17,320 bases of DNA from Rhodospirillaceae bacterium UBA6608. GTDB lineage: Bacteria; Pseudomonadota; Alphaproteobacteria; Rhodospirillales_A; Casp-alpha2. Below, piece by piece: positions 1 to 12,100 of the stretch (position 1 is the first letter of the stretch; each line of letters begins with the position of its first letter). The stretch covers positions 1-17,320 of the forward strand of contig DJHY01000035.1 of NCBI GenBank assembly GCA_002433335.1, in the 5' to 3' direction. The notes beneath the pieces are model-generated. The model made no database searches. It worked only from the letters and a program-made list of their open reading frames with translations, and was not told the origin of the DNA. The position numbers and the translations under genes were made by a program.

Positions 1-198
1 ACCGGGGACACCGGCGCCTTGACGGTCGATTTCACGACCGCCGACGCCACGCCCGAAGCCGCCCAGGCCCTGGCCCGGGCGATCGCCTATACCAATGACA
101 ATCTCGTCCCCGAAACGCATGACCGTACGGTGCAGTTCACCGTTTCCGACGGCGTCAGCGGCACGAGCGTCGACGAGGTGACCGTCGAGGTCGCCTTG
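1..198 (+). other. C-terminal part of an Ig/cadherin-like module in the adhesin
   Basis: The first 66 codons carry a helix-like stretch containing AQALARAIAY, then TVQFTVSDG and a closing TVEV strand. The same order occurs at 5330-5480 (LLAQSISYRNTD, then VTFGLSDGDGG). The window therefore begins inside a second copy of that module, which shows that the protein continues upstream. The module resembles Ig-like repeats of large bacterial adhesins. The family assignment is by pattern only. Confidence 0.6.
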
Positions 199-3100
199 GA
201 AGGCGGCCTGCAGCGCAACGACATGAACCAGCTGAACAGCTCGGCCGACTGGTTCGACGCGCTGAACTGGACCTTGGGCCAGGTGCCCGATGCGACGACG
301 GTCGCGATCGTCAACAGCTCGACCTATGGCTCGACATTCTTCAACAACGGCGGCGCCAACGAAACGGTCGCCAAGCTGTTGTTGAACGCCGACCTGTTCG
401 TGCAGGCCGGAACGCTGAACATCGTCGGACGGACCGAGGTCGAAACCGCCAGCCGACTGGCCATTTCCAATGCCACGGTTCAAAGCGCCAGCGACCTGAA
501 CGTCAGAGGCGAACTGGTTCTGGAAGGTGCTGCCAGCCTGACCCAAGGCTCCACGACCCTGGATGCCGACGATGCCGGGGCCTATGCCGCGACCATGGCG
601 GTCTTGGGGTCCGGCAACGAAGTCGCCGGCGAGCTAATCATTGCGGCCGAAACGACGCAGATCGCCTCCTTGACGATCGGCGGCGACGGCTCGGTCGGCA
701 CGGCCGAACTGACGGTGACGGGCAACCTCGTCAACAACGGCGACCTGACGATCGACAACGCCTATGCCTCCTACGCCGAGACCTATCTGGTCGTCAACGG
801 CGGCACCCTGGTCAACGCCGGCACCATGACCTGGGCCGACACCAATGCCGGCGGCGCGTTCATCAGCATTACCGGCGCGGTCGACAATACCGGCATCATC
901 AACGCCAATGTCGATGCCACCATCGAAAACACCGGCGCCATTTTCGACACCGCCGACGGCGAGATCACGTTCGGCGGCACTAGCGTCCTGAGCGTTTTCG
1001 GCGGCACCATGGTGGTCGGCACCAACACCATGTTGACCGGCAGCGCGAGCAACAAGATCGCGTTCGCCGACAACGTCACCTTGGCGCTGGAAAGCGATTT
1101 CACCTTCGAAGCCGGTGGCCCCGTGTTCGATTTCGGCGACGATACCGTCGGCGTGACGGTCGCCAGCACCGACGCGACGCCCAAGACCTTCACCATCGCC
1201 AACGGCGCCGATCTGCTGCTGGGCGGCGGCGACAGCTTCGCCTCGACGGTCACCATCGAGAACGATGGCACCCTGACCATCCATGGCTTCGACAACGCCA
1301 TTGACGGCAACCTGAACATCCTTGCGAGCGGCGTGCTCCAGCTACAAGCCACGGACGCCCTGGGCGACGGCATTCTGGCCCTGAGCCAGGCGACCAACCA
1401 GGGCCAGATCATCCTCGACAGCATCGGCACCAGTGGCGACATCGCCACCTTGTCCCTGACCGGCAGCGGCCTGAGCAACGCTGGCCTGCTGGCGATCCGA
1501 GATACCTCCGGTTTGGGCGGCGACCGTATTATCGAAGGTAGCGTCGACAACGCCGGCGGCACGCTCGAACTGCAGACGAACGTCACGTTCCAGAACAACG
1601 GCCATACGTTCGACACCTCGACCGGCACGATCGATTTCTACGGCACCGAGACGCTGTCGATCGACGGCGGCAACCTCGTCGTCGGTGGCGGAACGACCCT
1701 CAACGGTGGCGGCACCATCGAGATGACCGGGGTCAACGGCTTGGTCCTACAATCGGACTTCGTTCTCGAGGCCACCGCCCCGGACCTGATTTTCGCCGGG
1801 GACACGACCATTGTCGCCGCGGCCGGCGCAGGCCAGCCGAGCTTGATCATCGATACCGGCCGGACCCTGACGCTGGATACCGAGAGCGTCAGCAATACCG
1901 TGTCACTGAATGTCTTCGGCACCCTGAACATCGAAGGCACCGATACCATCATCGATGGGCCGATCACCGTACAGTCGGGCGGCTTGATCAATATCGCGCC
2001 GGGGGCTTCGGTTTCCTTCGGCGACGTTGTCGATCTGACGGGCGGCACGCTGGTCGTCGGCGCGGGCGCCACGGTGACGATCAACGGTGGCGTGATCCAA
2101 AACGCCGGGGTCATTACCGGCGAAGGCACGATCGACCTGTCCGGCGGCGCAACGATCGTCGGGGACGGCATCATCGATATCGCCGGGAACGGCACCGGCT
2201 CCCTGACCGTCAACGGGGGTGAATTGGCGCTCGACGCGAACGCGGTGGTCAATATCGACATCACCGCCGCGGGTGATCACGACGTTCTGTCGCTCGACAC
2301 CATCGACCTGTCGCAGGCGAACGACACCCTGAACCTGAATTTCGCGGCGGGCTACGACCCGGCGGTCGACGGCGATCAATTCACGATCCTGAACTATTTG
2401 GGCCATGACGCCGATCTGAACGACGACACCATCCCGGACAATATCTTCGACAACATCACCCATAACCTGGGCCCGGATTACGTCCTGAGCGCGGATTACG
2501 GCTCGACCGGTCTGACCATCACCGTCAACCGCACCCCCGAAGCGACCGTGACGACGACCGGAACGTCGATGCAATTCGACGGGGTGGACGACCAGATCGT
2601 CATTCCCGTCGATGGCACGCTCAATTCCCTGACCTCGATCACTGTCGAAGCGGTCGTTACCCTGACCGAGTATCCGGCGTCCAACGCACGGATCGCCGAA
2701 AACTTCTCGCCCACCTACGAAGGCTTCAGCTTCTCGATCAGCAGCAACGGCTCCCTTTACATCGAAGTCGGCGACGGCGGCGGCTCCGGTCAACTGTCCA
2801 ATTACACGACCATCCCCGGCGTCGTCTCGCCGGATGTGCCGGCCCATGTCGCCTTTACCTATGACGGCCCCAGCGGCGAGATCGTCGTTTATGTGGACGG
2901 CGTCGCGGTGGACGGCACGGCGGGCGGCGTCGATCCGGTCAACAACATGGGCGCGACGACGGCCAACACCGTGATTTCGCACCCGACCTTCCCGTTGGAC
3001 GGGACGGTCGACGAGTTCCGCATTTACGACCACGCCCGCACGTCGACCGAAGTCGCTTCGGACGTCGGTGGCGGCAACACCGGCACCGCGCCGCTGGTTC

Positions 3101-6100
3101 ACTACGATTTTGCCGACGGCACGGCGACCAACCTGGGCTCGCTTGGTGCGGCTGCCGACGGCGTCCTGGGCGGCGGACTTTCCGGCCCGGCCCTCGCGTT
3201 TGACGGCACCGACGATTTCATTCAGGCCGACACCACCGGTATCAACTTCACCGCTGGGTTCTCCGTCGAATTCACGCTCCAGACGACGGACACAGTGGCC
3301 TACCTGGCCGGCGTCGGAAATTCGCTTTTAGACGACGAATTTTTGCTCTTCGACATCGGCGACAACGTGACCCCCAGCGGTGGCCTTCGGGCCGGACTAG
3401 TCGGCGGCGCGTATATCGATTCTTCGGTCGCCCTCAACGACGGGCAACCGCACCACATCGCCTATACATTCGATGGGGCGAGCACCTACAAACTCTATAT
3501 CGACGGCGTTCACAACGGCACGGTCAGCGGCGACCCGCCCGCGTTGACCAGCGCCGACCTGTTCATCGGACAGCATTTTCAAGGCACCCTTCAGTACGAC
3601 GGTGCGATGGGCGATTTCCGCATCTATTCGGACGAGCGCACCGCGACTGAAGTCGCCGCCGACGCCCTGGGCCAGACCACCGGCGACAACCTGCAAATCC
3701 ATTACGATTTCGACCCGGCCAATGTCGTGGGCGGCGCAGTTGTCAACCAGGGGGCGTTAGGCGCCAGCGCCGATGCCACGTTGGGTGCGACGACTGCGGT
3801 CGAAGCGACCGACCCGACCCTGACGGACATTGATGATCCCACGGCCCCCATGGCAGTGCCGCTGGTCGATCAGGCTCTGTCGTTCAACGGCTCGACCGCT
3901 GTCGAGATTGCGGACGCAAGCGTCGTCGACCTGACCGCGTCGGGCGGCAACACGCTGCAGTTCTTCGCGGCCAGCGACAGCATCGTCGCCAGCCAGGCGG
4001 GCACCTTCGCCGGGCTGATCCCCGGTCAATCCTTCACCGTCTCCGGGTCGCTGACCGCCAATGACGGTGTCTATACGGTTGCAAGCGTGTCGCCGGACGG
4101 CACGACGATCACGGTTCAGCAGACGGGCACCCTCGTCGATACGACGGCGATGGCCTCCGGCGCCAATATCGTCTCGGAAAGCACGTCGCCGCTGGCCACG
4201 GGCACGGGCGCTTTCACCTACGAGGCCTGGTTCAACACGGACAGCCCGGCCAACCCGCAGACGATCCTGCGCGTCGGCGACCCAGCCGGCACTGGCGCGC
4301 AAATTCGCGTTACCAGCGACGGTCGGATTCAAGCGCTGGCCCCGGATTCGACACCGACGACTCTGGAAAGCTCGCTTAACCTGACAGACGGCCTGTGGCA
4401 CCACGTTGCCTTTACCCACGACGGCGCCGGCAACCTTGAGGTCTTCGTCGACGGCATCAGCGTCGCAACAGCCACAACCACAGTCGATCCCATCGATGTC
4501 GGCACAGTTGTCATCGGCGGGTATACGGTCGGCAACCAACCGTTCGAAGGCGAAATCTTCGACGTGCGCACCTATGACGTGGCGCGCAGCCAGGCCGACA
4601 TCCTGTCCGACATGAACGAACTGCCGGACGGGACGGACCCGACCCTGGTCGCCGCCTGGCATCTGGATGACCTTCTGAGCGGTTCGACCGACGAGTTCCG
4701 CGACGTTTCCGGCAACGGCGCGACTGGCGTCTTTACCGGCGGGACCGCGACGTTCGTCGAAACCAACCTGATGGCCACGGCGGAAGATTCCGTTCTGCAT
4801 GGGCAGGTCGTGGGCAGCGACCCGGACAACGCGTCCGAGACCTTCACCTATGGCGTCGAAACGCAGGGCGCCAACGGCTCGGTCGCGGTCAACCCCGACG
4901 GCACCTGGACCTATACGCCGAACACCGATTTCTCGGGCACGGATACGTTCGAACTGACCGTCACCGACAGCCTGGGCGCCAGCACGACGAAAACCGTCAC
5001 CGTGCGGGTCAGCAGCGTCAACGACGCGCCGCTGGTCACCTCGATCAACCCGAACGCCACCTATATTGAAGACGGCGACGCGGCGATCATCGACGATGCG
5101 ATCTCCATCTCGGACGTGGACAGCACCGATTTCGACACCGGCCAGTTGTCAGTTTCCGTCAGCGCCAACGCGTCCGTCGGCGACCTGCTGTTCGTCGATA
5201 CGACCGGCGTGATCACCCTGAGCAACGATTTGAACCCGGGCAGCATCGTTTATGTCGACGGCATCGACGTCGGCTCGGTGAACGCGGCCACGACCTCGAC
5301 CAACCTGGTCTTCGATTTCGGGCCGAGCGCCACGCCCAGCCTGGTCGAATTGCTGGCTCAGTCGATCAGCTACCGCAATACGGACGTCGAACCGGCTCAT
5401 TCCTCGGTCACGGTGACCTTCGGGCTGTCCGACGGCGACGGCGGCGCGGCGGCGACCTTCGACCGGGTGGTCGACATCACGCCGACCAACGATGCGCCGG
5501 AAATCCTGGGCGCGATCCAGACCGGCCATGCCCTGGCGTTCGACGGCGTCGACGATATGGTCGCAACGTCGCTGACCGCCCTGACCGCCGACTTTACGGT
5601 CGAAGTCTGGTTCCAGACCGGCATCGACCCGGCCAACGGCAATTACAAGCCGATCCTGTCGAAGCAGGCGACGGCGGGCGACAATACCACCGCGACCTTC
5701 AACCTGCAGGTCGATGGCACCGGCAACCTGAATTTCTTCATGGGCAACGGGTCCGGCTACGGCGTCGACCTGAGCAGCGCCCCCTTGGCCGCTGACACCT
5801 GGTATCACGCGTCGGTCACGTACAGCAGTTCCGGCGAGGCCATCCTGTATCTGAACGGTCAGGACGTCGCCTCCGGCACGTTCAGCGGCGGCACCGTACA
5901 GGGCAACGCCAACCCGATCGAAATCGGCCATTACAACAACGGCGCTGACCAATACTACGAAGGTCAGGTCGACGAAATCCGCGTCTGGAATGACGTCCGC
6001 ACGCCCGAGGAAATCGCCGACAACTACCAAAGCGGCGAAGTCGTCGACCCGACCCAGAGCCTGTTGGCCTATTGGAAGTTCGACGACGTCGACGAAAACG

Positions 6101-9100
6101 GAGGCGTTTGGGACCATAGCGTCGCCGCGAACTCGTTCAACCTGCCGCAGGCAGTGGGCCTGGATCTGGCCGGCGATACCCAGATGGTGAACAGCCTGGG
6201 CACCGGCGCCGTGACCGGCAACGCCACGGTCGAATTGAACGTCAACTTCAATACGCTCGGCGCGCAACAGAACATCATCGAACTGTCCGATACCGGCGGC
6301 GCACGATTGATGCTGTATGTCGACGCGACCAACCAGATGCAGATACTCACCGCGGGCAGCCCCGCGGTCTATGCGACCGGCGTCACGGTTGAAGCAGGCA
6401 TCGATTATCACTTCGCCCTGACCTGGGACGGCTCGGAAGTTCGCATGATTGTCGATGGCATGGACGTCGGCGGCACCGCGGTTACCAGCATGGCCTATTC
6501 CGGGGCGGAAACCACGACCCTGACCCTGGGCTCCGACGCGACCAGCCCCACCAGTTTCGTCACCGATGCCGTGGTGTCCGACGTTCGTGTCTGGAACGTC
6601 ACCCGCAGCGCGTCTGAAGTCGGCGCGGACATGGACGGGCCGCTTGATCCGGGCTCGAACCCGACGATGATCAGCAACCTGCTGCTGGACGGCACGGCGG
6701 GCGACACGCCCAGCACGGTCACCGATGCGGTCGATAGCGCTTCGGTCTCGGTAACCGACCTGGGGATCAATGCCCTGTCGACGGCGACCTATGTCGATTA
6801 CCCGTCGGTCACGCCGGACGTCGTTCCGACGACCTCGACCGATACGCCGGAGATCATCGTCCCCGCCAACAGCGCGGTTCAGGGCCTGGTCTTCGACGGC
6901 ACCGACAAGATCACGGTCGAGGGCGGTTCGTTCGCCCTGGGCAGCGGCGACTTCACGATTGAAGCGGTAGTCCGCGCGGGCGACTTGGTCGGAAATCAGA
7001 TCATCCTGGACGCCTTCAACACCGGCGCGGATCAGATCACATTCAAAACCGTCGACGATAAGCTGGCGATCTATTTGAAGGACAGCAACGGCAACTTCGT
7101 CGAGACCCAATCGGTCACGGGCCTGTTGCAAGTCGGCGAGCAATACCATGTCGCGGCGGTGGTCAACCGCGCGACCGATACGGTCAAACTGTTGATCAAC
7201 GGCCAGGAAGTGACCCTGTCCGCGGGTGGCGACATTTCGTCTTTGACCGGCACCCTGGCCCCAACCACACCGCAGGAAGCCTATATCGGCTTCTCCACTA
7301 CTGACGGCGGTTGGGAAGGCGAATTGGCCGAAATCCGGGTGTGGTCCGAGGACCGGTCGACCGCGATCACCACCGATTACACGGCCACCATCGCCACTCC
7401 GGCCGCGGAAGCGACCCTGGAAGCCTATTGGCCGCTGGACGAGGTCTCCGAATACGACACCACGCCGGACCTGAGCGGCAACGGCCTGGACGGCACCGTG
7501 GCGGTCTCGCCGGATGCGCCCTATCCGGTTGAGATCAACCCGGGTTTCGTGGTGCAGGAAGACACGCCCTATACCTCGGTCATCGTCGCCAAGGACGTCG
7601 AAGGCGACCCGCTGACCTTCACCCTGCGCGAAGGCACCGAACACGGCCAATTGACGCTGAGCCCCGACGGCACCTTTACCTATACGCCGGACGCGGACTT
7701 CGTCGGCTCCGATGACTTCATCGTCTCGGTGAGCGACGGCAACGGCGGCTCCGACATCAAGTCGATCAACATCTACGTTGAAGACGTCAACGACGCGCCG
7801 GTGCTGCTGGGTGCTTCGGCGGCGGGCAACGTGCTGTCCTTCGACGGTATCGACGATGCCATCTCGACCGCCGCCCCGGTTACCACGGCGACCGACAACT
7901 TCACCATGGAAGCCTGGCTCAACTGGGACGGCGTCGATACGGGCACGGACATGGCTGTGATGTTCAACGGCGATGCCGCCAGCTCGGGCTACGGCATCGT
8001 GATGTCGCGGACCGCAGCCGACACCTACAAGATTTCCGCCGCTTTCGGCGGCGACACGGCCCTGCTGGAATCGCCATACGTCCTGAGCGCAGACGCGTGG
8101 ACGCATGTCGCCCTGGTTCGCGACAACGGCACGATCAAGCTGTACATCGACGGATATGACTACAGCCTGACCGAGGTCACGGGAACGATCGAAACCGTCC
8201 CCACCACGCCGACCGGCGACCTGACCATCGGCGCGGCGAATGAAAGCGGCTCGACGACGGCCTTCTTCAGCGGCCAGATCGACGAAGTCCGCGTATGGGA
8301 TGACGCCCGCACGCCGACGGAAATCGCCGCCGGTCAGAATGCGGCCTTGTCGTCCAGCGAACCCGGCCTGGTCGCCTATTACGATTTCGACACCATCAAC
8401 GGCACGACGGTCGTCAACCGCGTCGCCGCCGGCCAAGATGCCGAAATGGGCGACGGCGGCTCGACCCCGTCCCTCAACCCGGCGATCCTGGGCCCCGCCA
8501 TTACCGGTCGGGCATTGGACTTCCAGGGCAGTTCGAAGATCATCTCGTCGGTCGATGCCGACGTCCTGACGGATACGGTTACGGTCGAAGCGAACATCCG
8601 GTTCAATTCGATCACCGGGGAACAGGACCTGATCGAATTGGCGTCGCCGGACTACTTCCCGGCCCTGATCGTCACCAAGATCAGCGAATTCGACGCCAAC
8701 AATCCGAACGAAATCGGCTTGGCCGTTTATGACAACAGCGGCAACGTGACCTATCTGGCAAGCGGCATCCCCGCCGAAGCAGGAAGCTGGCATCATGTCG
8801 CCGTGTCCTATGACGGCGCCACCGCTATCCTGTATGTCGACGGGCAGGCCACGGGCAGCTTGGCCATAGCTGGGCTCAGCTTCGACAGCGCCACCGCGGT
8901 CAATCTTTACGCGGGCGCCAACAGCAGCCTTTCCAACCATTTCGATGGCCAGATGTCCGACCTGCGGGTTTGGGACGTCGCCCGCAGCGGCCAGGAAATC
9001 GCGGAATCGCTGGGCGATTTCGTCGATCCGGGTCATCCGAACCTGCTTCTGAATTACCGGTTGGACGATGGGCCCGAACTGACCTATCCGACCACGGTCT

Positions 9101-12100
9101 TCGACGCGGTCTCCGAGACCACCGCGGCGATCAGCGGCACCGCCGATTTCGTCTCCACCGGGCCCGAGGTCTATTCGACCGATATCGCAACCTCGCAGGG
9201 CGTGGCCGTGAACGGTCAATTGGGCGGCTTCGATCAGGAATACGATAGCCTCAGCTTCACCACCGCGACCGGTCAAGCCACGACCGGCGGCGGCACGGTG
9301 GACATCAACGCCGACGGCACCTTCCGCTACGTCCCGGCGAGCGGCTTCTCCGGCACGGACAGCTTCACCGTCACCGTGTTCGAGGAATACGGCACCTTGT
9401 CTCATACGGCGACGATCACGGTTCATGTCGAAGATACCGCCGATTTCGTGTTCGGCACGGCGGGCAACGACAGCCTGGTCGGATCGCTCGGTGACGATAT
9501 CTTCTACGTCTCCGCCGGGGACGACGTGATCACGACCGACGTCGTCGGCGGCTCGGACATCATCCGTGTCGGCGCAGGCTTCGACTTGTTGGGTGGGGTT
9601 GTTGTCGGTGACGACGTCGAACTTACCGTCGTCGATCTAAGCTCCGATTTGACCTATACCCTGACGATCACCGGGCATTTGACCCCGGCCAATTCGGTAA
9701 CCGCGATCGAGTTCGACCTTGGCGACGATGGCACGCTCGATCATTTCACCATTCCGCTCGGCTTCTCAAACAGCGGCAGCACGGAAAACCTATTGCTTGC
9801 AGGCACGGGCAGTTCCGATGCCTCGCTGACGACCGGCTCCGGAAACGACATCGTTCTCGGCAATGATGGGGATGACATCATCAATGCCGGCGCGGGCGAC
9901 GACATCATCATCGGCGGAGCCGGTGCCGACACCATGACGGGCGGTGCTGGCCAGGACGTCTTTACCTATGACGCGGCGGGCGACACCTTGGTCAACGCCG
10001 GTTCCCGGGACGTCATTACCGATTTCAACGCCGACGAAGACAAGATTGATCTGGCCGAAGCGATCACCCTGCCCTTCACCTATCTGGGCTTGGGCACCGA
10101 CGCGTTGTTCACGTCCCTTGGCGGGGCCGAGGCCGTGCTGGATGGCGGTATCCTGAAGATCGATTCCGACGGCAACGGCCTGACCGATATGGAAATCGAC
10201 ATCACCGGCTATACCGGGACCTTTGATGCCGACAACATCATCCTCAACCTGCCGGGCGGTGATAACTACATCTACGGCACCGGTGGCGACGACAGCCTGA
10301 CCGGCACCACCGAGGCCGACAGCATGTTCGGCATGGATGGCAACGACACCCTGATCGGCGGCGACGGCAACGACTTGCTGGACGGCGGCACGGGCACCAA
10401 CGTGCTGGTCGGCGGCGCCGGGAACGACTACCTGACCGGCGGCAACCGAGGCGACAACGGCGACGACGTCAATATCGCCAGCTATGCCAACGCCACCGAT
10501 GGCATCTCCGTCTCCGGCGACGTGGTGATCGGCGACGCCTCGGTCGGCATCGACACCCTGGGCACCATCGACCAGATCATCGGCACCGATTACGACGACG
10601 TCTTCAATATGACCGGCTGGGACAACAGTCAGTTCAGCAGCTTTAGCGACCCAACCGTCGGCTCGTTCAACGTTATTCGCGCAGGCGCTGGCGATGACAC
10701 GATCATCGGCAACGGGGCGACCCGGGTCAGCTACCGTGACGCGGCCGAAGGCGTGGTTGCGACCCTGACGGCGCTTGGCGCCGGCACCGGCCACGCGGCG
10801 AGCAACGCCGGCGGCCTGACCGGCCAGGGCGACAGCGTCGGCCTAGACACCTTCGTCAGCGGCGTCAACGAACTGGAAGGCTCCAACTTCGACGACATCT
10901 TGACCGGCAACGACCAGAACAACGTCCTGCGCGGCCGCGCCGGTAACGACACCCTGGACGGCGGCGGCAGCGGTCTCGACATCGACCGCGCCGATTATCG
11001 CTTCGCCAGCGGCGGCATTACCGTCGATATGGCCACCGGTCAGGTTAGCAACGACGGCGACGGCGGCATCGATACCCTAATCGACATCGAACAGGTTCGC
11101 GGCTCGCAGTTCGATGACCTGTTCGTCGGCAACGGTTCGGGGAACCGGTTCCGCGGTGAAGGCGGGGCCGATACGTTTACCGGCGCCGCCGGCGAAGAGC
11201 GGATCGAGTACACGCTCGGCAGCTATGAATCGAACGTCACCCAGACCGACGTAATTGTCGGCTTTGAAAGCGGAACGGACTCCATTCGCCTCTACGGCCT
11301 GGAAGGCCTGCAGGTGATGATCGAGCCTTATCCATTCACCACCGACGCCTCCGTGACTATCGCCAATCTGTTGGCTGACGATATGGTCGAAGATCGGATT
11401 GTGTTCTTCCAGGACGGCACCGACGGCTACCTCTACGTCAAGGGACGCGGCACCGGCAGCGTCGATTACAACGGCACCTTGATCAAGCTGCAGGGAATGA
11501 CCACACCCCCCGTGAGCGGCGATATTCGCGGCGACGGCGGCGTTGTTCTGTCGGTCACCACCGACGGCGATGGTTCTTATGAAGGCACCGCCGGCGCCGA
11601 CGTCATGATCGGCACCGAGTTGGACGAAGAATTCCTTGGGTTCGACGGCGCGGATACGATCACCGGCGGCGCGGGCGAAGATCTCTTCATCTTCACCGCC
11701 GACACCGACACCCCGTTCGGCGCCCCAGACCACATCACCGATTTCGATGCTGATCTGGCGGGCGAACTGATCGTTTTGGACGGCATTATCCAGGCCAACC
11801 AGTCGTTTGTTTTCAGCGCGGACCTGAGCTCAGGACCCGCCAATACCATCAATGCCGCTCTGTCCGGCTCGATCCTGCAGATCGACCTCAACGATGACGG
11901 TGTATTCAATGCCGGCGACATGGAAATCAATCTGGCGGGCTATACCGGCACGCTCGACACCTCCGATTTCCTGGCGCTGAAGAGCGGTCTCAACGACATC
12001 GATGACACCTTGGACGGCACGGCTGGCGACGACGACTTCTCGGTATCGAGCACGTCCTCGACCGTGACGGACATCAGTATCCTAAGCCCGGGTGACAGCA

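Noticed and set aside
19..21. TTG as the start of the giant protein
   Set aside because: The frame is open to base 1 and the preceding residues belong to the same module, as shown by the second copy near 5300-5480. The gene starts upstream of the window.
634..3102. Several antisense frames over the beta-solenoid and first LamG domain
   Set aside because: They share the same codon-bias cause, while the sense frame shows clear domains. The translations are mirror compositions without motifs.
5149..9426. Antisense open frame of 1425 codons
   Set aside because: It is exactly in register with the sense codons, where stops would need TTA, CTA or TCA sense codons. These are rare in this GC-rich gene. 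The translation is low-complexity, rich in Arg, Gly, Val and Asp, with no recognisable domain.
9832..10467. CRISPR-like or satellite DNA repeat in the RTX clusters
   Set aside because: The periodicity is 27 bp and follows the coding nonapeptide with degenerate third positions, so it is protein-level repetition.
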